A stretch of DNA of 64,000 nucleotides from NCBI RefSeq assembly GCF_002443255.2, contig NW_019211459.1, positions 25,191,388 to 25,255,387 on the forward strand, written 5' to 3'. The notes under the pieces were generated by a model that saw nothing but the letters and a program-made list of their open reading frames with translations, was not told the origin of the DNA and ran no database searches. Every line of letters starts with the position of its first letter. Within the stretch, counting starts at the first letter, position 1. The DNA is from Varroa destructor (taxonomy: Eukaryota > Arthropoda > Arachnida > Mesostigmata > Varroidae). The position numbers and the translations under genes are program-made. Positions 46,693-59,777 of this stretch are shown here, piece by piece.

Positions 46693-49600
46693 TAGGCATC
46701 CCGATGTCCTGCAGGTTGACTAGGGTGATTCTACTGTGATTCTTCATAGAGTCACGTTATCGATCTAATAGTTTCGTGGTTGAATATTTTTACTTTGTTA
46801 GGTGAAAGATAATGAGGTTGAGTTTCTGATGGTTAGTTGATGCTGTTTACAGAAAAAGGTGTACTCATATATGGCGTACCTGCTGAAGTTTGTATTGCGA
46901 AAATATGTGGGGAAAATTTCAGGCCTTCCTTTAAGTTGTCGCATTTTTGTTTATGGGTGTATCAATGTCATTCAGTTGCTTTTACTTAGTAGTACGTGTC
47001 AATAAGCCATATATTATTCATAATTAAAATAAGTATTGCTACTTGAGAATCCGCTCAAAGTCGCACAAATACGCTCTGTCTAGCGGATAGAGCGATACAA
47101 GCTCAGAACATTTTGCAGAGCACCTTACTTAACTAGTGCAGTCTAAAGCCATGTTTGTCCCTGGTTTTTCTTAAGCTTACGAGAGGTATTCCTAGAACGA
47201 TTTACTCTTGCTGTCCAATGCCACGTACTTGGACAATCGAACACAGCAGACATTTTCCTACATATTCGTGACTAAACCAATGGAGAGCTTTACTCACAAA
47301 GGGTTTTTTGTCGAGCAATCGTTACCATCGGCGATTGGCAGTATCGGTTGATCGTAAGCCCAATTCAAGCAAATCTCACTCGGAACCATTGCCTGCACAC
47401 GCACAACGAAGGCAATATGACGCACGCGCAGGGAGACATGCACAGACGCGTGCAGATGCAGACAAGACCTCGATTTAGAACGAACAAAGGTTTCTGCCAG
47501 TAGAAAGAAGAATAGCTTGAGTGAAAAAATAAAGTAAAATAAAAAAACGAGCACTTGTCAGTAGAAAGGAAAAGCAGAGTAAATCGTTATATTTTTATTC
47601 TTGTCGTTGTTCAATGCGATAAAATGTCGGAACATGGAAACAACGGCCGACACAACTATTCCCGTAAGTAAATAGCTTTAGCAGCAACGGCAGGAGCCGT
47701 TGGAACGATGGCAGGACAAGGATACTGAGAACTGTACCGTGTGGTAACGTTGAACTGGAGGAGCAGAGAGTCCACGGCCTCATTTCATTGTAATAAAATC
47801 AACACATACACTAAAGGTTTTCATGTTGTCTTAGAGTTCCTTCTACTTAGTCGAATAGAAATAGAGAGCACGAGCAAAGGCTGTTACAAAATAGGAAGGA
47901 AGGCTGCAGGAATCGAACGATAGAGTCTCTATTTGCCAATTGTCATCTATGTATGCCATACGTACTTAGGCACGAAACGATTTGGAGCCTTTATGTTATC
48001 TAAATGTAGAAGCTGCGGGTTAATCTTAAATATTTGAGCTGATGTTGTTTACTATTTCGAAGATATTGGCTGTAACAGTAAACAGTCGGTATATTTACGC
48101 AGTTGCATAGTATGCTATCGACTATTTGCATTCTGTGGAACTTCAATAGCTTAGCTAGCAATGCCAGAACCTGTTGCTTGGAACATTCCCTTATTGTTTT
48201 ATCCAACGGCTTTTACAATATGCTTGAATACTGTTGTTACAGTGATTGCACGGGTATGCATTGCACGATAGGTGTGGCATAAAAGATTGCCTTATGTGTG
48301 TGTAGTCGCGCGATAAAGCGATAAAATCATCAAGTTCAATTTTCTACGATAGAAACGAGCCGAGGTAACCTGGGAATATAATAGTGATTACAAAACACTA
48401 ATAGTTCCGAACTGTGTTAGTACTGCGCAAAAAGACCATATTATTCGATAAATTTGGTGCATAGTCCTGCCTATATGCAACAATCATAGAATTTAGTAAA
48501 TGAATACATCCGCTTAAGCAATTTACAGTTCGAAAGCATCCAGCAGCAGGAGCAAACGATCCGTGCCGGCTTTTTTGCGCCTTTCCCTTCAAAAACGAAT
48601 TTTTCGCTTCTCGTCTTGTGCCTTGTACGCATGCACAAACACGCTGACGGACATATCCAGGCATGAAGCGTCCGCTGAAGGACCAACAGGGATGGCTTTT
48701 CCTGCCTGAGTCACCTAGCTAGTTAGCATTTATCTCGATTCCAATTTAGCTGATATTATCAACGGCTGGAACATAGACATGGAGGCATGCCCCAGGACAT
48801 AGACCTGGTTTCCTAGGAATCTTCGTGCGGGGCTTTGCTGCTAAAAGGCAACAGCACAAAGGTAACTGAGACAGTGGGGTAAAAGTAGACGAAACTCTCA
48901 AGAAAGTGGTGCCATGTTAACACCGGCCAAGGCCACCATCGCCTCTGCCAACAGAACTGTTTCAATGGCAACGAAGAGACTGCTTGGGAGTCCGATGAAG
49001 ATCGTTTTTCTACCGGCTCGAATAGTTTGGCTAACACATCACGGGCCATTAGTTCGCTGAGCGATCGCAGCTGGCCTGGGAAAGTCTGCCAATAGCGTCG
49101 TTATATGACCAGTAGGAATTTTGATGTGTAGGACCTAGTGGCGCCTTGCGTGACACGTGATGAATACCCGTAACAAACATATCGGCGCACGTACAGACAC
49201 AGTCCATAAACGTATCGAAAAACATTAGCGTTGACGAGAACGATAACAATTTTAGCAGTGGCGACGATTAAGTTGACGAGAACAATCCGCCTGCGCAATT
49301 ATTTTCTCCCAGCAGGCGGAATATAGTAAAAATCTCTACGAGTTGCCACTGGATTGCGCCGCTAATAGAAACAGTAGAGATTTAGCAGGTAGTGTGTTAC
49401 TCATGGGGTTGATAAGCGGTTTAGGACGTCTGTTTTACGTAATTCGAGTGGTCGGGTGCTAAAAATTGCTATTATAAAAGCAATAAATACGAAGCCAAAA
49501 TAAGAAAGTAGCCAGTCTGAAATACTCCTCGGACCTGCTTGCTTCGTGCTGCCGCTTTTCGAACTGATGAAGGGTTTCCTGTGTGACTCATGTGAAACGA

Positions 49601-52600
49601 TGCAATTAGCAGGAGCAACTATCTATGTGTAACCTGCAGGGAGGATGCTTTCGTCTGGCGAGGCCAACTCGCTGAGTGCTAGAATGATTCAAGAAAGTCA
49701 CAGTACACAAAGTGGTAGCGAACTCGACTATTATTCCCCTGTCTCCGCAACTTGACTCTTTCGTTACCAGGCCAACAGCTACCGGCCACGAGCCACCAAC
49801 CGCAAGTGTTTCCCCTCTAATCGTTCGTCTCTTGAGCGATATCGTCATTAATCAGGCCAAAGTTGTTGCTCTTCTTCTCTTCGCCTTCCTGATGAAGTTA
49901 TTAGACCTAGGGGGAATAAACATCCCTCGCCAACCCAGGCCAACGTCGCGTCTAGTTGTGGGTGTCTAAGAGCCTGGTTTCCGACCTGCCCGCTGAGTTC
50001 TACTGAATTCAGCAATGTCCTGTCGACCTGAGCGGTTAGCCAATGGCTCGCTTCCTTCACTCACTTGGCACTTCTCAGCTTGTTGAGGCTGAGGCTCCCG
50101 CATCGAAAGCTGGCACCTGCGAGTTGCCGAACAGCCAGCCCTTTCCTGAGGCATCTTTTATCCTTACGCATATCGACAGGGGTGTGCTGTCTGCTACATA
50201 GTGTAGTACCTGCAATAGGCGATTAGCAGAACTAGCAACAGCATGAGTTATTGGAAGGAATACATTGGCTAACCGAACACAGACCGCACCTCCCCAACCC
50301 CTGCTAAATTATCCGACGAGCCCCGCCGCAACAATAGCAGACCTTTTGGGTGGACTCAGCCGAATGTCTTCAGTGTCGGTGGACCTATGTACTGAACTAT
50401 TCCCAAGTTAGTGCTAGTGCCTAGGGTTCGCGTTGCTCGCAGCGTTCGAGACAAGAACTGCAATCTATCTGCTGAGAATATATTTGTTGAAATCTGAAAA
50501 TGTCTGTTGAGAGAACTCGCTTTGTCTATGCCTTCTACCGGCGATATTTGTTAGGAGGAAAATTTCATCTTAAGCATAACTTAGCATAATGCGCAAGTTC
50601 GTGGACTTCTGTGAAGTGTTGTTACAACAACGACTACTACTAGCTTATCTAACTGCCGTGCGAGAGAACTCACGCAATTACTTTATTGTGACGTTCTTCA
50701 GAACGATTGAGAACTAGGTATTCGATAACTACTTCATTGCTCCAAATATGACGACTGTCGTAAAAACGTTCTCCAAATATTCTTAGCTAAGCACATATAT
50801 CATGAAAGTAACCTTATATAAGGTAATCTGGATATCTTTATTTGGTTATGTCACAGAGAAGTGCTAATTATTCAACTAATCCTTCGAATAGCATATATAG
50901 CACACGGATAACGATTTGTTATCCGATCTAATTTTACCCTGATTTATTTTGGCTTTTTTCAAATATTCGCGCGCTTTATGTGCAAACCTACTCACAGGTA
51001 TAATGTTGTATTAATTGCCGAATGGCACTCGCATTAAATATATGCACACCTGTGACGCGCTATGTCCGTTCGAAGAGTTTCGTACCTAGATCACCCGTAG
51101 CATTTGATGCTGATTTGTGTCTATGAACGACTGTATCCGAAGTCTCAACTCTCACGCAAGTAAGATTAACTTACGCTAGACAATGATATATATCTATCTA
51201 TCAGTATAGTATTAGCGGAATGGATGCTGTATAAATGGATAGAGCCATAAGCGACAATGAAAGGCCAAGATAATTGAATGCTAGGTCAAGAAAAACACGC
51301 CAATAACGGAGTGCAGGCGCAGCAAACTTGCTGTTTTTGTGGCCGTCGTTTAGATTTACGTCGGGAGTGTGGGTCGATTAAAAATTATACCAATAGGCCC
51401 GATTTTATCAAAGCTGTTATTATTTATTTATTGAACTGTAGTACTGTTAGATGACATTATGAGACAAGCTAATAACGCCATGGCAAAAAGCGTGGCCATC
51501 GACCGTAACGTAATAAACAAAATATGTCGGTGATTTTCAATCCGTCAGTGTTTTCTATTCAACTATTCGCCTGTCGTCAACACGTCGTCATTCGTATAAG
51601 GGATTTAGTATAGTGACCTTAATCGAAAATAAAATAGATGACTGGGTTACGTATTCGGTGTTGCGCCTGAAGGTAAAAGCAGCGATATCGATCGTTACCA
51701 GGTCAGCCAAAGATAAAAAAAAAAACCCGCTAAATTTGCTACACGTATTTTCTGTCCTGATTTTGTATAAAGATACGCCATCGCTTCACTGTTACCGACC
51801 TTCAATGTCTTGAAAGACAATAACATGCACGACTCTACTGAATTTAGCGCACTTTAGTGGCCTCATAGTCATTGCTGTGCACAAAAAGATCCCCGTAGCT
51901 CCGCCACCCCTACCTAACCATCTGCTCAGTCAAATATCGTGAGAGTCGAAAATACCTACCAGCTTAGCGCGTACTGCGATAAGATAACCCTACTTAAGCG
52001 ATTTGGGTTATGAGATATTTTGCACACAAATTATTAGACTTGTTTGCAGGCACCACCCTAATGGACGTATGTCTCTAGGAAAAGGTGCTATGTTGAGCCT
52101 GTCATCGTTTGGCGACATCTATTCAGTCGCATGTGTACACACACAGGTCAGTGTTGAGCAGCCGCTCTATGAAAAATCTTTCCTTAGTTTTCTTTTCATT
52201 GATTACTGATGATATACCTGCCCTCAGAGATATTTGTATGAAGCACCACATAGATAACGCCAAAAGATTCTTACTATATAAGGCCCACTCAGCACCGCTT
52301 ATTAAAACCCTGTAGCATCTACCTATCATTCTAATAGTCCGATGCCATAGATGCGTGGTATCGTCCTTGGCCCATACAGTTATGGGCATAGTTAAGTGGA
52401 CCAGCCGTATAGTAAATGTGTGTCTATACCGGTACGCTTCTTGTCGTGCGGAGCTCCACTTACTGTTACCAGTCGCCATCGACTGTCTGATGCTTTTCGT
52501 TTGCGATGCACACCTACCCCATCTAGACACCCTCGTCTATCCTCGTGGCCGCAGCAGTTGAAGCAGGAGTAATATTAGTAATGCGATAAGTCGGTCCGGG

Positions 52601-54891
52601 CCTTGTCGCAGCTAACTCGTAGACAAAATGGAGACAGGATCATTTGCCTGCTGATTCTCATAAATCAGCTGCGAGACAGTGATTCGTCTCCTGCGCTACG
52701 TGTGCTCGTAAGTACAGCCTTGTAATTAGGTGATTGATAGCAGCGCGCAGATTGGAGAACCCTTGCGAGCGCTGTGTTATCCACATCGCATACAGGCCAT
52801 TCTGTAGCTTCGCACAGTGCAGACCAATGACTATGAGACTGAGTCAGTGCCCCGTGGGCTATAAGGCCATGGACTGCGCCGGTTCTGAAGCGCTGACTAA
52901 TACCGACGCTCACGCGAAACCCACATGGGGGACTTGGCAAATAGCAATTGGCAGCAGGAAGTAACGATCAATGGAACCACGGCCTTCACAAGCGAAACTG
53001 CATGCATAGATCTCCGCAGAATAGAAAAAGGAAATTCTCGAAAAAGGGCGCGTTTCATTTCGGAGTAATCTAGATGAGGCAAACGTACTCGAAAGGTCAC
53101 AAACCGACTGGTATAACCCAGTTAGAAAACGACACATAGATTAAGCATGTATCGTTCCGCCTTCGAAGGTTACCGTTTGTAAAGGGAAAATGGGGTTTGA
53201 AACGAGACATCTACTAGAACTGCGAAAACTCAAAACATAAGTGGGAGTACCTAATAGATGGCCAACGTCGAAATCACTCAGCCTAACCTTTTACAGGCCA
53301 AGTAAAAGACCGTTTTCTTCTGTATACGATACAAGATAAAAATCTAGCCAGCTCCCTTTCGATACTTTTTTTAAACATTTTGTATCTGCCGATGAAAGAC
53401 TTGAAGTTTACTCATTTGAGTAGTTACCTTAGTTAGAACCAGTAGACGTGGTTGTTTTTTCAGTCAGTTCTAGATGACTCTAAGGCCGACGACAAACAAT
53501 AGCAAATTCCCAGTTCTACATAAACTAAACAAGTTCAAAGCCGCTACGACGAAATGTTTTCGGTGAAAATCAATGCGCGTAAAGTTACGCGTGTGATGAC
53601 AGCAGTATCTGCATTTAGATGCCCAAAGTGAAAACATCTTTATCTGGAATAACCACGATCTATCCATTAAAAACGGACGATCTCTGGTGGTCTCCACTGA
53701 TGCTGAACGCTCTATAACCAGAAGAATGAATTTTTCATTTGTTTGACCCAGCGGTCGAAAGTAGTCGTTTTCACATGGCTTCGGTTGCTAGCGAACAAGT
53801 GTTTCCCTATTCGGCTGTAGACAGGAAGATCAAAAAGTTAACCGCAAGGAATTTTGGTCTTTTAACGAAAAGATTGCAGAGTTCTAAACGTGGACAGCAA
53901 ACCCAGCGTAAGAGTAGGTGAAAGACGTAAGCTGTCAGCATTCTATTCCTGAACTTACGTTATATCTTGAGCGGTTGAACCTTATCGTTCGTCGAAATTT
54001 CGTCGATAACCATAACCATTGTGAGGAGCTGAAGGGAAAACTGACTCATGTGTAACCCAACAAGAAACCAACGAAACTGAACATCGTTGTTAGAATATTA
54101 GAGCTTAATGAAAGCCGTAAGTGTTTCTAACATAGAAGGACGCCTAAATCTTTCAGCTTTGAAGTCCAATACTATTGCTGAACACTATTTTAGAACATTT
54201 TCTATGGTTGCGGAGAACAGAGTTATCCCAGCTTCAGCTTAAAAAGGAATCAAATATAATCGGCTACAATTGTTACACAAAACACAAAGTAACAAATTTT
54301 TCATTTATCAGATGCGAGTATATTATTATAAAAGATCATTATTAGGTAACCTTAGTTTGTGGTAACGACCTTTAAAAACCTAACATCCACTGCAAAAAAA
54401 AAAACCCAAAAATACGGGGTTGCGTTCCAATCAAATATGACTAATTTTTTTATCACCATAGGGTCGTGTAACGTCCCGAATGCCTTGTCATCCTATCATA
54501 ATCGCCTAAGTCGCTTCGGGAAAAAGCATAGATCAACACATTTGATTTCAGAGTTATTTTTTCTTTCTTTATACCGCTCTTATCTGTTTGTAGTTTTACT
54601 ACGTAACTGAACTAAAACGATACACCGTCATCTATGGAGATAGCTAAAGTACGTATACAGCGTAAGAGTAGTTGAAAAACCAGACATGCAGGCGGGAAAA
54701 CGCTTTCCACATGTGTACTATAGGCCCAAACAAATGATTGTCGCACTTCACTATCCTCAACTGTGCTATCGCTAGCCCCCCATGCATCCTCAGCGAACAC
54801 GCATCATTAGGAAATATGTACATGGCCACTGATCTATGACACTTCCCGTAACCAAGGTGCACTTACTCACTGCCTATGGTTGTCCCTGCAG
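46693..54891. other. No firm gene; isolated signals
   Basis: GC-rich parts at 47.3-50.4 and 52.4-53.1 kb have overlapping open frames on both strands. At 52.67-52.96 kb both strands are open for 76-91 codons, so neither is called. The strongest single signal is the donor at 47664, listed separately. The AT-rich parts hold nothing I can support. Confidence 0.4.
47624..47663 (+). CDS. Candidate short first exon with a strong donor
   Basis: ATG 47624 (A at -3) reads MSEHGNNGRHNYS, 13 codons plus one base, up to the donor CCC|GTAAGTAAA at 47664. A second ATG at 47634, with ideal context, reads METTADTTIP in another frame and would leave in phase 0. Only one can be the real start. The donor is strong apart from C at the last exon position. 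Downstream partners are not identified. Confidence 0.2.
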
Positions 54892-55054
54892 ACAACACTA
54901 GAAAGCCTCAGCATGTCCAATGTGCAGCGATTTGAAGAAGATGACTTTGGTCTTGTAGCAGTTCACTACAGGAAGGCCTTTTTCCAGGACGCAAGCAGCG
55001 GTTCAGAAGGATGAGCCTTGCACTAGCTTCCAACATTACGGCGGCTATTGAGAG
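54892..55054 (+). CDS. Candidate exon with short C-terminal reading
   Basis: The acceptor TATGGTTGTCCCTGCAG ends at 54891. The phase-0 frame reads TTLESLS, then ATG 54913 (A at -3) and 33 codons beginning MSNVQRFEEDDFGLVAVHY, to TGA at 55012-55014. A possible donor GAGAG|GTAATT lies at 55055, so the stop would be 40 bases before the junction, again inside the safe limit for nonsense-mediated decay. It could be a last coding exon followed by a spliced 3' untranslated part, or a 33-residue small ORF. The acidic and aromatic content is protein-like. Not recognised. Confidence 0.32.
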
Positions 55055-56225
55055 GTAATTTCGTTTTTCTCTTATTCACGGTTAGTAGCAGCATCAACAG
55101 CAGCTGAAACGGCCGCTGTAGTACTGGAGGTAGTTGCGGTGTTGATAGCAACGGTGTGGTCCTTTCACCAGCAAGAAGCGCTTGTACGCCTTTATGCGCA
55201 CTCGGTAAGCGTTCATGGCCAACAGGGGCATACTAGTAAAGGGGGAACGAGAGGGGCTTTCTGTACGACGGCTCTTCTTTCGTCCGGGGCAATTTGATGG
55301 CTCTTGGTTCACGCCTTGGCCTTTAGCACCTTACTTTTCAAGAACGCGGGAAAGAAATGGGGCGATAGAGAGCCCTTAGGGTGTATGAGCCAAACGGACG
55401 CTTTTCACTGATTCCTGACAGCGTTTCCCGTTACCGTTGCAGCAACTGCTGGCGCCAGAAGTAGTAGTTCTTCAATGGTCTTGACGGCTGATCGTCGCTA
55501 TTTAAGCTGCTTTAGGAGTTAAAATAGTTTCAAGACACGGCGACGGCCACCGAAAAGAGCGTGTGCCTTACTTGAATCTCAGTCCCAACAGTTTCAGCCA
55601 GCCTTTCGCCTTACAGGCGAACGAAGCAGCCATTCGAATATTCACACCATCTGCGCCGCGCGCAGTTGGTGAAGCGGTTGAGTGTTGGTGGCGGTAAGAG
55701 AAGACGCAAAGAAGCTCTTACGGCTACTCCCCAAACTCTTTTCACACTCGCCGACCGCCACCGCAGCCCCTTCGGGTAACTACAGAGTTAGCCAGAAAAA
55801 AAAAATCCTCAAGGCGTTGCTAGCGAGAAAGGAAGCCCTCTCGCGAAAAGCATAGAGGCAGTAGATACGGATAGTGGATAGTAAGCACCCAGAAGTTCTG
55901 CAGGGTCTAACTACGACGTACAGGCGCGCTGGGAGATAGAGACGTCGCCCTGAAAGCTTGCACCGGCCAACGAAAACTGGGACCAGGGGTTAAATTGTCT
56001 CCTGGTGATCTACGCGAGCCGAAGCCGGTCGCGAATGCAGGGAAAGAGGAGTAAGTTGAGATAGAAGGCGAAACCGGTGGCAATGGCTTCAAAATTTCTC
56101 TGTGATCGCTACAACACTCGGTCTATTTAACCATTTGAAGCGGGGAGTAACTGTAGGGGTTGCACCAGCACAGGTAAGAAGGTCAGACGATCACAGCCCC
56201 AGAGGATCAGATCAAAAAGGAAGTA
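55055..56225. other. GC-rich, no firm gene
   Basis: A minus-strand frame at 55094-55312 (72 codons or more, C/G-ending codons) has no splice partner or strong start. The rest holds short frames only. Confidence 0.35.
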
Positions 56226-56260
56226 CGGAACGGAACGGCACGGCACGGCACGGCACGGAG
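56226..56260. repeat. Seven-unit pentanucleotide tandem repeat (CGGMA)
   Basis: Two CGGAA units, four CGGCA units and a final CGGAG. It is a 5-bp repeat, so it shifts all three frames and would not sit well in coding sequence. Confidence 0.92.
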
Positions 56261-59200
56261 GAGCAGTGCGCAGCCTGTGAGGGAATAGATACAGTAAAAA
56301 AGGTAAAACCATTGTTGCCTATCATATTTAATAGAAATAAACAGATGCGTTTTATGATTAATGTATATTAATGTTGTGTCGTCACATATAGGTACGTTAG
56401 TCTAAGCCATACATCGGAAACGGCTGCAATGACAATTCAATAGTTATAACATATTCGAAGAGACCAGATAAAGTTAATTATAACACACGTCATTGCTATT
56501 CCCATTACGTACTGTGCAAAAGCTCCTAAAATCCACTCTTAGAACAGCGTAGGGTGGCACGCTTACTGTTTTGCATGAATTGAAGTAAAGTGCATGTAAA
56601 CCATAGGGCTAGCGAAAAAAGTCACATATTACATCAGACCGCAGATCCTTATGCATGTGTACATATATGCAGCTGAGCTGGTATCAGCGTAGTCCTTTTC
56701 CCCACAATCAAGGTCGCAACTAATTAGACCGTAATAGTAACACCTAGTGTTTTCGGCTCACTTCATTCAGCGTGCATGTAGTAAACCGGGCGCATGAACA
56801 TACCCAACCGTCTAGAACAAAACTCTCGTCCGTAATTACCATTTTCATTACTAAAAGCCTGTGTCGGTATACCACGCATATATACCACACACCTTTCACG
56901 TACGGTGCGCAGGATGCAGAAAAATGAGAATCGTTACCAAGCATCAAGGTGCTACAACGCAATGTATGGAGCTGAGGAGATATATCTAAGCGGGGCTGGC
57001 AATTCTGTCAACTATGGACTTTCTTTAGTGGCTACCTTCGTATATAAGCGGCCAGTAGCCCACTTGTCAGGCTTTTCCACCAAACGCTATGGACATAAGT
57101 ATTAGTACTGATAGGGCAGTGTTACTATATCACATGGAGTGCATTGGAGCATCACGCGTCTTTCATTGATTCTGCTTCACTGGAGAGATGTGCTCTAAAG
57201 TTTTGCCAGAACCGACAAAGTAACGACAACAAAGCCATACGCTACTTTACGTCAGATGCAAGTCCGGATAACGCCTCACACTGAACACTTTAACGGTATC
57301 ACCGTGGCTTCGGAAAAAGCACCTTAGCTATTAGGACGAATACTACTATCGCCATATTTACCAGTATGCGACTGACTTGAGCTGAAAGTGGTAAGAGTGG
57401 CTGTCGGTATACGCTTAAACTTCTATCTGGATCTATCCGAGTTGTAGCTGTATACGATAGGCGATGAGTGGTTGGAAGGAGAGTTAGCCATAGTGAGCAA
57501 TCCTTAGCCAAAGCCAAAATGAATAATAATTGAAAAATGTTATTATCTATGTCGATATGAGAGCGTCAATGGTCATCAAAAAAATGGCATAGCTATTTTA
57601 AATATATAATTAGATACTATTGATTTTTGTTCGAGGATGAGGAGGGACTAATCGGAGTATATCTGTCGTCATTAACAAGCGTTTAATTATTTGACGCCTT
57701 GTTTACCATTATTCCTGCCACACCTATAATGAGAAACGTTAGATTATATTACTCGTAACTGGCTATAGAAATGACAGGTTTTTTTTTTAACTTGGACTGG
57801 ATAGCAAGTTAGCTCAGCAAGTTTTTTCGTGAGATCTCTGCTCAAACATTAGTGACGGGTTAGTGATTTCGTAGACTAAAATATTCTCGGTAATTTGGCC
57901 GTCTCGATGTTTCATTCGAAGCCTTCAAAGGAAGCTGTCCGAAAGACAGCGTATCGTTATTAAGATGAGCTGCGCCAATACATGGCATTTAGATGTAGAC
58001 ATAACGACGTCTGTATAATATAAACGTTACTCTCTTTCAAAAATAGTAGGTTAACGATCTTGGCAATTAAATTGGGTTTCAAAATGGGCCCCACACGTCG
58101 AGACCTGATCTTGCCTTCGACTACTACATAATGGGTCGAAACACGAGGTTATCTATCGTATGGTGCATGCGTATTTCACTATTAGTTCAACTACGGTATT
58201 CTACTTGTCAAAGAAAAAAAATCGACATATTTGTATTGCAAAGTATTGCCACAACATTGCCTATTCGGATCTTTTGATTATAATTATCGGTAACAATATG
58301 CTCGTTAAAAGTGAAGACTTGTACCATACATTTTCATAACATAAAAAAAACGCCATTATTTTTTTGTCTGCGAATCAAGAGAATAGGATCTATAATATGG
58401 TGTATTGTTATTATAGTTATGCTTAGGTCCTGCTTCTGTGGTCGGACGCCAATCATTTTGGCCGGGTGCTTTGAAACACAGAGTCGTAAGCGTAGCTAAG
58501 TTAACGACGACGTCTTGCACACCAGATACATGTACTTCCGGCCGATCTGCTATTCTATCGCTTTTTGTATACGAGCTGTCCCAGCTATATAGAGGGGGCG
58601 AGGAGCCGGAATAGGCTCGCTTAGGGCCAAAACATAAATCAACAGTAATACAGTTAACCAATACTGGCCGTTTTTCCTAGCCGAGCGCATTATCGTATTC
58701 ATAATCATTCACTCTAACAATAGCACCGTATGTAAAGTCATTCGCTAATAGCGTTATCGATATATTGATACATATAAGCCAGTGTCAAAAAAAGGCGACC
58801 AGAACGAGTCACGATAGTCGGAGACCATTGGACTTCTTAAACTTTACTTTCACACTGAACTTAGCCTGTTATCGCTGTAAGTACGCTCCGAGTTACCTAA
58901 CTTAGATATGTTTCATAACAGATGATATATGTTGTCACTTCCTATGCATTGCTTCCCCTTAAATAACACCTGTTATTAGTTCTTCTAAAAGAAAAATACA
59001 CAACTGATATCAATGATATCACAATGGAAATAAAAAATCACACGAAACTTTTTCGCACGCTGTGCGGAACGCAGGTCCTAACGTGGCCTGTCAGTGTGTT
59101 CCAATAATAAAGACACCGTCACAATTGCAAACGGTTTGCAAAGTGGGCCGTTAGCCTCAATCATAGCAACCTTCTATGTATAGCAAGACACCATTCCGGC

Positions 59201-59575
59201 GTCTTCTCCGTGACCCTCTGTGTCACCCTCTCAGTCGGCTGTCTCAGCAGGCCAACCGAGCGATGAAAGCCTAGCCCTGTCTCCGAATATATTGTTCGCT
59301 AAGGGGCCCTCTTTAGTTGAAAAATGAGGTTGGCAGATAGGCACTCTCTCGGTTTAGAATAAGGAAAAGTCTGTTAAGAGCGCTTATATAACAACAATCT
59401 TGAGCAAACGACGTTCATCAGTGGTGGGTGCAGCCGGCTTTAGTTTCTGTCTATAATTCGCGTTCAGACGACATACACGAGCCTACATCTTGTCTGCTAG
59501 CTATAATACCTCGTCTGCTTCTGTAGGTTTTCTAGGCTGCAAAACCTGAAGCATTTCTAGCCTAACTCATCCTTC
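56261..59575. other. AT-rich, no gene recognised
   Basis: Frames under about 100 codons with no supporting signals. An isolated donor-like GCT|GTAAGTACG lies near 58877. Confidence 0.45.
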
Positions 59576-59636
59576 ATGGGTGCTCACCTCCTTCATTCTT
59601 ATAGCCCCTGTACCCCTGCGTGTCTTCACCACGAAG

Positions 59637-59777
59637 ATGGCGACTGTAGAGGCATTATGGGCTGTAATAGTTCGTTGCCTTCTGCGGACTTTGTATAGGC
59701 AGGCGAGTAAAAAAGTCGCTGTAGCGAAGGCATGGCTTGGTCTCGGTCTTGGCCTCCGTCTCGCTTCACGAAAGTAA
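59637..59777 (+). CDS. Candidate 46-residue small ORF with ideal start context
   Basis: ATG 59637 lies in GAAGATGGCG, a very good context. The 46-codon frame (starts MATVEALWAVIVRCLLRTL) has a hydrophobic, possibly amphipathic first half and a basic tail ending RLASRK, like a short mitochondrial or membrane micropeptide. An overlapping upstream ORF starts at ATG 59576 in another frame (40 codons, MGAHLLHSYS start). On the minus strand a donor-like GAG|GTGAGC at about 59581 ends another open frame, so the strand of any transcript is unclear. Confidence 0.22.
   Translation: MATVEALWAVIVRCLLRTLYRQASKKVAVAKAWLGLGLGLRLASRK

Noticed and set aside
52123..52530. 135-codon minus-strand frame, first thought to be a retroelement pol fragment
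   Set aside because: No RT, protease or integrase motif could be found and there is no ATG-based start.
52665..52964. Cys-rich + strand reading (76 codons) and 91-codon minus-strand reading over the same bases
   Set aside because: Both strands look equally protein-like, so composition explains it and neither could be preferred.
55094..55312. Minus-strand frame with C/G-ending codons
   Set aside because: No acceptor or donor pair and no strong start. Openness of this length is expected in GC-rich sequence.
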